Source of the DNA: an uncultured Chitinophagaceae bacterium
Lineage (GTDB): Bacteria > Bacteroidota > Bacteroidia > Chitinophagales > Chitinophagaceae
DNA: 15,988 nucleotides
Direction: 5' to 3'
Assembly: GCA_937919945.1 (NCBI GenBank)
Contig: CALESY010000014.1
Coordinates: 1-15,988 of the forward strand
Position 1 is the stretch's first letter. Every line of letters begins with the position of its first letter. The notes below the pieces were generated by a model. That model ran no database searches. It saw only the letters and a program-made list of their open reading frames with translations, and was not told where the DNA came from. Shown here in pieces: positions 7,301 to 13,814 of the stretch. Made by a program: the position numbers and the translations under genes.

Positions 7301-8064
7301 AGACGATAATGAAATATGTTGTTGCCGATCTGATACGGAATAAGGTAATAGTTGTTTACGCAATCATACTTGCGGTATTGTCCTTTAGTGTGTTGAGCAT
7401 AGACGAAAACCCTGCCAAAGGATTGCTTAGTTTATTGAATGTTACATTATTGTTCGTACCGCTTATCAGCATACTGTTTGCGACTATCTATTATTTCAAT
7501 TCCATAGAGTTTATTGAACTGCTTTTGGCGCAGCCTGTAAGGAGAAATAAAGTTTTGCTGGCCGAATATGCCGGCCTTACAATCTCACTTTCATTAGCTT
7601 ACTTGTTAGGGGTAGGTTTGCCGGTTATGATTATATCCCCAAATCTCGCAGCTATAACATTGTTGATGAGTGGGTTCTTGCTCACACTTATATTCACAGC
7701 CATTGCACTATTGATATTCGTACTGTTCAAGGATAAGACAAAAGGCATAGGTGCAGCAATTGCTGCTGCAATGTTCTTTACACTTTTATTTGACGGACTA
7801 TTATTGATATTTATTTACTCATTTAATGAGTATCCGATTGATAAAGCGGTGTTAGGGATAACAGCTTTCAATCCTGTGGATCTTGCTCGTATCCTCATGT
7901 TATTGCAATTGGACGTGGCTGTATTGATGGGATATTCCGGTGCATTGTTCAAAAAGTTCTTAGGTACCGGTACTGGTAGCGTGTACGTTGTTATTTGTAT
8001 GCTGTTCTGGGTGTTGCTTCCATTAATGTTGTCGGTCAGGGTATTTCGGAAAAAAGATTTATAG
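7297..8064 (+). CDS. nosY: NosY, ABC-2 type permease subunit
   Basis: 255-residue membrane subunit of the NosFY transporter. Six hydrophobic helices are apparent, roughly at residues 18-36, 45-65, 90-108, 118-142, 150-170 and 228-248, typical of NosY and other ABC-2 permeases. The stretch SIEFIELLLAQPVRR after helix 2 resembles the coupling segment seen in NosY proteins. The start ATG overlaps the nosF stop. It is the last gene of the nos operon and is followed after one base by a terminator hairpin. nosR and nosX are not present, as usual for clade II systems. Confidence 0.93.
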   Translation: MKTIMKYVVADLIRNKVIVVYAIILAVLSFSVLSIDENPAKGLLSLLNVTLLFVPLISILFATIYYFNSIEFIELLLAQPVRRNKVLLAEYAGLTISLSLAYLLGVGLPVMIISPNLAAITLLMSGFLLTLIFTAIALLIFVLFKDKTKGIGAAIAAAMFFTLLFDGLLLIFIYSFNEYPIDKAVLGITAFNPVDLARILMLLQLDVAVLMGYSGALFKKFLGTGTGSVYVVICMLFWVLLPLMLSVRVFRKKDL

Positions 8065-8065
8065 C

Positions 8066-8095
8066 AAGAGGGAGTGGTGAAAACCTCTCCCTCTT
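8066..8095. terminator. Bidirectional terminator between nosY and the RIC operon
   Basis: Stem AAGAGGGAG (8066-8074) pairs with CTCCCTCTT (8087-8095), 9 bp. Two further G-C pairs lie inside after a T-T mismatch, around the loop TGAAAA. T-rich sequence (TTATTATG) follows on the plus strand. It lies directly after the nosY stop and 15 bp past the stop of the convergent gene at 8110, so it can end both transcripts. Confidence 0.8.
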
Positions 8096-8109
8096 TATTA
8101 TGAGTAACA

Positions 8110-9039
8110 CTATATCTTACTTTCAACTTCCAATGCTTTCGGAAACAGTATGTTATTCTCAAGATGGATGTGCTGAAAGAGGTCGTTCTCAAATTCCTGT
8201 AGTTTATGCAGGTAAAGCCTATGGCTGTTGCAAGCATCCTCAGGTGCTACATAGTTATTGGTTAGCATTTTAATGTCTCTTAATAGTTCTCCTGCCAGGT
8301 CGTGATCTTGCTCCATAACCCATATCGGATTTTGTACACTGTTAAAACCTCCTGCCTTCATCTGCGATGCTTCCATTTGTTTGATGTACGGGAAGAGTAT
8401 TACCTCTTCTTTCTTCATATGTGTATCCAGTTCATTTAAGAGTAGAAGTACTTTATCGTGAACCGTTTTCAGATATGGGTACTTTTCTATGTGTTTGGTA
8501 CTTACTTTCTCTGATAGTTCTTTTATAAGCGGTGCATTCGTTCTCACGTATTCATGATGTTGATTCACTATAAAGTCTGCAAGAAAGCCGGCATTCCAAC
8601 TTTTAAAATCAAGGTTTTGTGTATCGGTTTGTGTTGGTTCTTCTAATAGTTCTGCAACTGTTATTTCAGATAGCCCTTTTTCTTTGCAGGCTTGAGCCAG
8701 TGTTTTCTTGCCACCACAACAAAAATCTATTCCAAGTTTTTTAAACACCTCGGCTTTTCTGATGTCGCCACGTACTATTTCTCCAATCGTTTCTTCCCCG
8801 TTTGTGGTTTCGTTTTTCTTTATCTGTACCTCCCATATCTCTGGACCTTTTTTCAGGTATTGCCATGTAAAACAATTACCTCTCAACCCCATCAGCTGAT
8901 AATATACAGGCTTAGGATCGTGGTCATTATGTAAGATGACAGAAGCGCCTGGGGCAATTTTGTCAAATGCATTGAAGATAGATGGGTGCTTATCTGCTGG
9001 CGCCATCGTTGTTACATCAATAAAAATGGTTGAATCCAT
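8110..9039 (-). CDS. ric: RIC family iron-centre repair protein with N-terminal DUF2249 (ScdA/YtfE-type)
   Basis: 309-residue cytoplasmic protein of the RIC (ScdA/YtfE/NorA) family, di-iron proteins that help repair iron-sulfur centres damaged by NO or oxidants. Domains in order: DUF2249 (~1-75), ScdA_N/DUF542 (~85-135) with the hallmark DFC107-C108-GG, and a hemerythrin-like four-helix domain (~150-305). Probable iron ligands are H161/H162, H207, E211/E212, H246, H290/H292 and E294. The DUF2249 fusion makes it longer than the usual ~220-residue YtfE. It is the last gene of an Rrf2 regulator-membrane protein-RIC group, 30 bp after the membrane protein, which fits NO-responsive control. Confidence 0.93.
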   Translation of the reverse strand: MDSTIFIDVTTMAPADKHPSIFNAFDKIAPGASVILHNDHDPKPVYYQLMGLRGNCFTWQYLKKGPEIWEVQIKKNETTNGEETIGEIVRGDIRKAEVFKKLGIDFCCGGKKTLAQACKEKGLSEITVAELLEEPTQTDTQNLDFKSWNAGFLADFIVNQHHEYVRTNAPLIKELSEKVSTKHIEKYPYLKTVHDKVLLLLNELDTHMKKEEVILFPYIKQMEASQMKAGGFNSVQNPIWVMEQDHDLAGELLRDIKMLTNNYVAPEDACNSHRLYLHKLQEFENDLFQHIHLENNILFPKALEVESKI

Positions 9040-9069
9040 ATTTTTAAAATTTATTGCTTTTATAATTGA

Positions 9070-10323
9070 TTAATGAAATGTTGCGTTGTATTTACTGTAC
9101 TGTGTTTTCAAATGACTTGCTACTATCAGTATGCTTCCCATTACCAGCACAATAGCTGCATACCACAGCATTTGGGGGAATAACCTGCTGTTGGTCATAA
9201 ACATTATTTCCAGCCCCTGTGTCATTAGCAGCAATTCATTTGCAAGTACACCTGTTACGAATATTGCTAATGAAACAGAGGCGAGTTTTGTATTCCCTAA
9301 ATATCCAAGCTGTAGAAAATGGGCGAGCAGATAAAATGTTACAAAGCCTAATAGCACTAAATGAAGAAAACCTATTATGACTGGCCTGTTATTAAATACT
9401 TGGTCACCTATAGTCGGGAATATTGTGAGGCTTTGTAGTGTGAGCTTAAGTATTAATGCTACAATAGATAATGCTAGTAGTACTCTGTATGGTGTTGTCT
9501 CTTTAACGGCAAATAGCTTGATGCCCTTTGTAAGTGGCAGAAACAAGATTACAGATAGAATGAGCAGTATGCTGCCTGCAACGGCTACGATACGTACATA
9601 TGTAGTAGGGTAATGCCACAGGTAGCATAAGAATAATGAAGGGATTACTGTTGCATTTACTATTGTCAAGAAGCGTTTAGCTCTATGCTTGTCTGCAAGT
9701 AAACTGTTCTTCATTATCTTATTGAATAAGAGAGCAAGAATAGCTAATGTAAAGAAGCCATTATACTGCAAATGCAGATAGGTATATACAGCATCTTTAT
9801 ACAGAATGACATTTCCGGATTTCGTTGCCAGCAGATAGGCAAGTGTGTATGGACCAATAGATGATAACGACATATATATTAGTGACCATATTGCCGTCTG
9901 TTTAATAATTGGTTCTGCTTCTGTCTTTTGAAGCGCTTTCAAAAGCACCCACGTATAGTAATAAGATATAGAAATGAAAAGGGTTGAAAATACGATAGAG
10001 AAAAGCCCATATCCCTGTAGCAAAAAGCTTATCAACATTCCCCAGGCATTGATGTTTACGAGCAGTAAAATTCGATTCATTCTTGCATCTATACCTTGCA
10101 AAAGTTCTGTAGAGAGTAGTACAAATAATGCCAAGCTTACCCATCCACCAAAGGCAAAGTGAGAATGTGCATGTAATACATGCTTAAAATCGAGGAAGGG
10201 AATATTGAATAGTATCTTGCTACGTAGCGTAAAGCCGAGTATGGCTACTATGCTCAGGTTTATTAGAGTGATGCCAATCCATTTTTGTTTTTTTGAGGCT
10301 GAATTAATAAAAGACATTTTCAT
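9070..10323 (-). CDS. 12-helix membrane protein of haem-copper-oxidase subunit I shape, NO-stress context
   Basis: 417-residue polytopic protein with about 12 hydrophobic helices, the number in haem-copper oxidase subunit I. Similar Bacteroidota proteins tend to be annotated as oxidase subunit I or as hypothetical. Helix 2 opens with a His-rich segment (H48, H51, H53, H55) followed by FAFGG, which resembles cbb3 oxidase helix 2. H184 in YLHLQYNGFF aligns by eye with the first FeB/CuB His of NorB (HLWVEG), with Asn at the NorB Glu position. Only a single His (H237) sits where the HH pair would be, and H321 fits the low-spin haem ligand of helix 10, while the active-site haem His seems absent. 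It lies between an Rrf2 regulator (21-bp gap) and RIC, so a role in NO handling is likely; enzyme activity is uncertain. Confidence 0.78.
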   Translation of the reverse strand: MKMSFINSASKKQKWIGITLINLSIVAILGFTLRSKILFNIPFLDFKHVLHAHSHFAFGGWVSLALFVLLSTELLQGIDARMNRILLLVNINAWGMLISFLLQGYGLFSIVFSTLFISISYYYTWVLLKALQKTEAEPIIKQTAIWSLIYMSLSSIGPYTLAYLLATKSGNVILYKDAVYTYLHLQYNGFFTLAILALLFNKIMKNSLLADKHRAKRFLTIVNATVIPSLFLCYLWHYPTTYVRIVAVAGSILLILSVILFLPLTKGIKLFAVKETTPYRVLLALSIVALILKLTLQSLTIFPTIGDQVFNNRPVIIGFLHLVLLGFVTFYLLAHFLQLGYLGNTKLASVSLAIFVTGVLANELLLMTQGLEIMFMTNSRLFPQMLWYAAIVLVMGSILIVASHLKTQYSKYNATFH

Positions 10324-10335
10324 CCTTAATTAAGG
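10324..10335. promoter_or_regulatory. 12-bp perfect palindrome touching the start codon of the membrane protein gene
   Basis: CCTTAATTAAGG ends immediately before the ATG (minus strand) of the 12-helix protein, in the 21-bp gap after the Rrf2 gene. It may be an operator or may only supply an AAGG-like ribosome contact; chance is possible in AT-rich DNA. Confidence 0.25.
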
Positions 10336-10344
10336 TAAATTTTT

Positions 10345-10785
10345 TTAAACTCTTATTCTTTTAAGAACTGACTTGCCTTTTTTCAGGCTTTGTCCCAGCT
10401 CTCCGATTGTTGTTCCTTCCAGCATCTTTTTCAAATCGGTTCTTATAGCTTTGAATTTGTTGTGGAGTGGACAGGGGTTTGTTTCAGAACACTGCTTCAA
10501 CCCCAGCCCGCACCCTGTAAATATTGCTTTTCCATCTATGGCCGTTACTACATCTATCAGTTTCAAATCCAATTGATATTCATCCAGAAAGAAACCGCCA
10601 TTTACACCCTTCTGAGAATTTACTATTCTGTTACGACTCAGTATTTGTAATATCTTGGCTGTAAAATGTGCAGGAGCTTCTATGTTTTCGCATATTTCAG
10701 TAACGCCTACCTTTTTCCCTTTTTCGTTTTCAGATGCTATATAGATAATTGCCCTGATGCCGTATTCACAAGATTTTGAAAACAT
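10345..10785 (-). CDS. Rrf2-family regulator with Fe-S-type cysteines (NsrR/IscR-like)
   Basis: 146-residue DNA-binding protein of the Rrf2 family, which includes the NO sensor NsrR and the Fe-S sensor IscR. The N-terminal winged helix (~1-65) includes CEYGIRAIIYIA and KGVNGGF, standard Rrf2 segments. Three cysteines, C92, C99 and C105 (C-x6-C-x5-C), lie where NsrR and IscR bind a [2Fe-2S] or [4Fe-4S] cluster. The open frame extends to an ATG at 10851, but M23 of that version (10785) begins the conserved MFSKSCEYGIRA, so I start there. It is first in a group with the membrane protein and RIC, a typical NO-stress target set. NsrR function is inferred. Confidence 0.9.
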   Translation of the reverse strand: MFSKSCEYGIRAIIYIASENEKGKKVGVTEICENIEAPAHFTAKILQILSRNRIVNSQKGVNGGFFLDEYQLDLKLIDVVTAIDGKAIFTGCGLGLKQCSETNPCPLHNKFKAIRTDLKKMLEGTTIGELGQSLKKGKSVLKRIRV

Positions 10786-10818
10786 TTTGTAATTGGTTGA
10801 CTGATTATTAATTCTGTA

Positions 10819-10852
10819 CGAAAATAACAATATGAATAGTAAGTAGTTCAAA
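10819..10852 (-). promoter_or_regulatory. Candidate promoter of the Rrf2-membrane protein-RIC operon
   Basis: On the minus strand a TTTG (-33) at 10852-10849 and TATTTTCG (one mismatch to TAnnTTTG) at 10826-10819 are separated by 22 bp, within the Bacteroidota range. Transcription would start near 10815, about 30 nt before the Rrf2 ATG. No Fnr-like dyad of the type seen in the other promoters is present. Confidence 0.33.
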
Positions 10853-10865
10853 ATAGATTATAGAA

Positions 10866-11420
10866 CTATTTCTTAGGTGGTAATAGTACTTCATCAATCA
10901 CATATATCAGCCCATTGGATGCCGGTATTGCTGCTAAGATATTAGCAGTCCCATTAATTTTTACTTTGCCGTCTTTTTTGCTGATAGTGATGTTTTGAGA
11001 ATTCACCTGGCCAATTACTTGCCCATCCTGGAACATATCCTCTTTATAAATACCAACCGATACATGGTATTGCAGTATATCTGCTAAAGCATCTTTCTGG
11101 TCCTGTTTCATTAAACCATCAACAGTACCTGCCGGCAATTTGCTAAACGCTTCGTTTGTGGGTGCAAAAACAGTGTACGGACCAGTTTTGCGTAGTGGCT
11201 CAACTAAATCGGCCTTTTTTACAGCAGCTACCAAAGTGCTATGATCTTTGCTGCCCATGGCAACCTGCACCACATCGTGTTGAGAAACATTGTCCTCTGC
11301 AGCAGGTACAGTAGATGCTGAAGCAGGCTCGGAACCTGAAGTAGTGCTTTGCTGACTATTGTTGTTGCAGGCGGTTAATGCTGAAGTAGCCAGCATCATT
11401 AGCAGAAATGATTTTTTCAT
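10866..11420 (-). CDS. Fasciclin (FAS1) domain lipoprotein
   Basis: 184-residue lipoprotein with one FAS1 domain, a fold used in cell-surface adhesion and, in bacteria, often of unknown role. The signal peptide (MKKSFLLMMLATSALTAC) gives lipidation at C18. A low-complexity Ser/Thr/Pro/Ala linker (~19-45) precedes the FAS1 domain (~50-182). Family motifs are visible: GPYTVFAPTNEAF, then ILQYHVS, and a C-terminal GLIYVIDEVLLP. It has its own promoter with both dyads found upstream of the nosZ and norC-like operons, so it is probably induced with them. A surface or haem/electron-carrier-related role under denitrifying conditions is only a guess. Confidence 0.92.
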   Translation of the reverse strand: MKKSFLLMMLATSALTACNNNSQQSTTSGSEPASASTVPAAEDNVSQHDVVQVAMGSKDHSTLVAAVKKADLVEPLRKTGPYTVFAPTNEAFSKLPAGTVDGLMKQDQKDALADILQYHVSVGIYKEDMFQDGQVIGQVNSQNITISKKDGKVKINGTANILAAIPASNGLIYVIDEVLLPPKK

Positions 11421-11456
11421 AACGTTTATTGTTTGATGAAATGAATGAATCTGTTG

Positions 11457-11523
11457 TAAAATTAATCCGCCTCGTCAAGTTAAAATATGACGCACATCAT
11501 ATTCAGGATGAAAATGTCTTTTA
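11457..11523 (-). promoter_or_regulatory. Fasciclin gene promoter: two dyads plus -7 element
   Basis: On the minus strand the upstream dyad AAAGACATTTTCATCCTG (11521-11504) is followed by ATGAT-GTGC-GTCAT (11500-11487) and by the -7 element TAATTTTA (11464-11457). The dyad-to--7 distance is 29.5 bp, and the two dyad centres are 19 bp apart, as in the nosZ and norC-like promoters. The 37-bp block matches the norC-like copy at 27 of 37 positions. It overlaps the final codons of the hemerythrin-like gene. Predicted start of transcription is near 11453, 33 nt before the ATG. Confidence 0.65.
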
Positions 11524-12012
11524 TTTGTCTGCTATCCAAAAATCATCTTTCCAATCATTATGGCAAGCGTTTTTATAGGCGTGTTCTATCATTTCGCCTG
11601 CAATGCGCAATTGCACAGTTTGTATGTGCGTTTCAATATAATTGAACAGGTCTCTTTCCTCATATCGTATATGAGATTCAAGCAGATTTGCGAAAGAAAG
11701 CAATGTATCTATTGTTGCTTTGCGGTGTCTTAATGTGAGTACTATTTCCCTAAGTTGAAAATGCTCGTTTGACGCCCGTTTGAATTTTTCATCTTCCGGA
11801 ATGAGTGAGAACAATATTTGTTCTTCAAGCTCAAAATGGAGCGCTAATTCTGTATCGAAAACGTGTGAGATGTATGCTGCAATTCTATCAGTGTCAATAC
11901 CCCTGTTAATGCCTTGTCTGATTTTCCAGCATAGTAATAATCCATTATGATGATCTCTGGACAGCGGAATGAGCTCTGCACTCCGTTTTATCGGCGATTT
12001 TTTCTCATTCAT
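11521..12012 (-). CDS. Hemerythrin-like (HHE) protein of the nor-like operon
   Basis: 163-residue cytoplasmic protein of the hemerythrin HHE family, four-helix bundles with a non-haem di-iron site. Candidate iron ligands fall in order along the chain: H21/H22 (in SRDHHNG), H59 and E63 (HFELEEQILF), H84 (NEHF), H114 and E118 (HIRYEERDLF). Its start overlaps the end of the norB-like gene by eight bases, which argues for translational coupling. It lacks the ScdA_N cysteines of the RIC protein encoded at 8110-9039, so it is a separate type. It could carry NO or O2, or supply iron to the haem-copper protein; none of these is shown. Confidence 0.87.
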   Translation of the reverse strand: MNEKKSPIKRSAELIPLSRDHHNGLLLCWKIRQGINRGIDTDRIAAYISHVFDTELALHFELEEQILFSLIPEDEKFKRASNEHFQLREIVLTLRHRKATIDTLLSFANLLESHIRYEERDLFNYIETHIQTVQLRIAGEMIEHAYKNACHNDWKDDFWIADK

Positions 12013-13324
12013 GATGTAAACGTTTACTGTATAATTGTTTCAGATAGTTATAAATAATCATGCCCATACCGGCCAATAAACCTATGCCTGCGACTGCAAA
12101 TAGTTTCAAAAACGGGTAGATAGGGGTCATCATTGTTTGGAAATCTTTTATTTGCAATACACGACTCCTGTAGCCTTTTGTAAGGCCTGCCACTACAAGA
12201 CACAACCAGAATATTAACAGGCTTACTTGAGCTATGTTATATCCTGTGGTTACCGCTTTTTTTACTTTGACGGATGCTGTGTCGATTTTACAAATATACC
12301 CAATGCTGCCCAGCAAGATCATTGTGTTGATGCCGATTGTAGTGCCCATAGCATGTGCAACAGTAATGTGTGTGCCGTGTGTATACTTGTTTATGGCAGG
12401 AATGCTCATCATAATTGCAAGCAAAAGGTTTAAAAACAACCATACTTCTGATGCAATGATGAATTTGTAACAGATAAGGTGTTTGTGTTTGTTATATTCA
12501 GATGTTTTTAACTTAAAACTTTGGATCATACTTATGAGAAACAGCCACTCCGTCATGCTTATGAAGTATGATATGTGTCTGACCCAGCTCGCTGTTGGTA
12601 CATTGTATATGTGGTGCCCCCAATTAAACATCAAATTGCTAAGGCTCAGAAAATAAAATGCATATACCTTCTTGTTTTCAGCTATAGATTTGTCTCCACT
12701 CATTTTTACCATCATGTAGAGCGATGTACCATATATCATCTGATTCCATGCTCCAACCATCGATCCGTTTGCCTTCCATTGCATAGTTACTTCTCTGATG
12801 TAGGATTGTCTGATCCATGCAATATGCCATATATTCTGCTCGATAAACGTTAGTAAAAAAAACAGTATACCCGTAGCCCACATTATTTGGTACAATGGTT
12901 TTTTGTTCTTTAAGTTGAGCCAGTATATACCATACCCAACCATCAGCAGTATCCATGAAAGGAGCAATGGTATACCCAACCACGGGGGGAATTCCCAGTA
13001 TTCCCTGCCACCATATTTATTCATTGTATAGTATGCGAAAATGACAGTTATAGTCAACGCCCATATACCTGCTGCTGTGTTTATCAGACGTTTGTTTGCT
13101 GTTTTAATGACTGCAATATGATTGCTGTGTACTAACAGTGATGTTACGGCAGCCGATATTATCCAAAACAATGCTGCCGATACGTGCATTGGTCTCAGTT
13201 GTTGAAACGGTACTATATTTTTTAACGTTTCAGGATACAAAAAAGAATATGATGACAGTACACCGCACAATAATGCTACTTGAAGCATTACTAATGAAAA
13301 AATGAGATATACTTTATAGCGCAT
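12005..13324 (-). CDS. NorB-like haem-copper (nitric oxide reductase-type) subunit with altered active-site residues
   Basis: 439-residue membrane protein of the NorB/cbb3 subunit I branch of the haem-copper superfamily, with about 12 helices. H47 (RPMHVSA) fits the first low-spin haem ligand, GGREYWEFP (105-113) resembles the NorB loop, H237-H238 is the FeB/CuB His pair, E259 lies 22 residues after H237 as NorB E280 does after H258, and H324 (AHAMG) fits the active-site haem ligand. Read by eye against Pseudomonas NorB, three residues differ: N186 replaces FeB His207 (exactly 51 residues before the His pair in both), V190 replaces Glu211, and M326 replaces the low-spin ligand His349. It starts three bases after the NorC-like cytochrome stop. 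NO reduction is likely from context, but as a non-canonical variant. Confidence 0.85.
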   Translation of the reverse strand: MRYKVYLIFSLVMLQVALLCGVLSSYSFLYPETLKNIVPFQQLRPMHVSAALFWIISAAVTSLLVHSNHIAVIKTANKRLINTAAGIWALTITVIFAYYTMNKYGGREYWEFPPWLGIPLLLSWILLMVGYGIYWLNLKNKKPLYQIMWATGILFFLLTFIEQNIWHIAWIRQSYIREVTMQWKANGSMVGAWNQMIYGTSLYMMVKMSGDKSIAENKKVYAFYFLSLSNLMFNWGHHIYNVPTASWVRHISYFISMTEWLFLISMIQSFKLKTSEYNKHKHLICYKFIIASEVWLFLNLLLAIMMSIPAINKYTHGTHITVAHAMGTTIGINTMILLGSIGYICKIDTASVKVKKAVTTGYNIAQVSLLIFWLCLVVAGLTKGYRSRVLQIKDFQTMMTPIYPFLKLFAVAGIGLLAGMGMIIYNYLKQLYSKRLHHE

Positions 13325-13327
13325 ACA

Positions 13328-13717
13328 TTACTTAATTATATAACTGCCTGTCCAGTGGATATTACTATCGTTTACTTCTGATTTTCCTGTTTTATCTATC
13401 CAACTCAGGTATGCAACAAGATTGTCAACTTCTTCATTGTTCAAGTGCAGGTTAGGCATTTTGCCTGTACCATATTTAATGAAAGTCCTTGCATTATTTT
13501 CAGCTTTACTGCTCATGATGTTGGTAAGATCGGGTCCCATGTATCCACCTAACCCATATAGCTGGTGGCAAGATTGACAATTTTTTTCTCTCCAGATAGA
13601 AGCCCCTTTCATAGCAGATTGTGTTGGTGGGATAGGCTTTGTATCACAATGCCTGAAAAGAAATAGTGTATATGAAACAAATATTATGAATAGTAAAAGC
13701 CAGTATCGCAGAAACAT
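13328..13717 (-). CDS. NorC-like membrane-anchored monohaem cytochrome c
   Basis: 129-residue cytochrome c with one N-terminal membrane helix (~3-21) and an outward haem domain, the layout of NorC, which passes electrons to NorB. The haem motif is C47-Q-S-C50-H51, preceded by GASIWREKN as in NorC proteins. M87 (in GTGKMPNL) is the likely axial ligand, and the LVAYLSWI helix closes the fold. Length is a little under typical NorC (~145). It is the first gene of an operon with the NorB-like subunit (3-bp gap) and a hemerythrin-like protein, and has a strong two-dyad promoter. The leader would be only about 13 nt. Confidence 0.88.
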   Translation of the reverse strand: MFLRYWLLLFIIFVSYTLFLFRHCDTKPIPPTQSAMKGASIWREKNCQSCHQLYGLGGYMGPDLTNIMSSKAENNARTFIKYGTGKMPNLHLNNEEVDNLVAYLSWIDKTGKSEVNDSNIHWTGSYIIK

Positions 13718-13733
13718 ATTACCAATTGCATAG

Positions 13734-13800
13734 CAAAAGTATTTGACGTGCTTTGACTAAAAGATGATATAAATCATATTGAGGATAATATTGTCCTTAA
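13734..13800 (-). promoter_or_regulatory. Promoter of the norC-like operon: two dyads plus perfect -7 element
   Basis: On the minus strand the dyad AAGGACAATATTATCCTC (13798-13781) is followed by ATGAT-TTAT-ATCAT (13777-13764), a perfect 10-base inverted repeat around 4 bases, and by a perfect -7 element TACTTTTG (13741-13734). Centre-to--7 distance is 29.5 bp, and the dyad centres are 19 bp apart. Predicted transcription start is near 13730 with the Fnr-like dyad at about -41 and the second at about -60. The layout matches the cytochrome c-nosZ and fasciclin promoters. Confidence 0.72.
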
Positions 13801-13814
13801 TTATTGTGCAATAA
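13801..13814. promoter_or_regulatory. Third dyad upstream of the norC-like promoter
   Basis: TTATTG-TG-CAATAA abuts the two-dyad block. Its centre (13807.5) is 18 bp from the centre of the next dyad, so three dyads are spaced at 18-19 bp steps. No copy was seen at the other promoters. It could be a further operator or chance. Confidence 0.3.

Noticed and set aside
10851..10871. AAATAG/CTATTT hairpin at the end of the fasciclin gene as a terminator
   Set aside because: The six A-T-rich pairs overlap the stop codon and are too weak to call.
12678..12983. 101-codon open frame on the minus strand inside the NorB-like gene
   Set aside because: It lies in another frame of a clear membrane-protein gene, has no recognisable domain and no start context.
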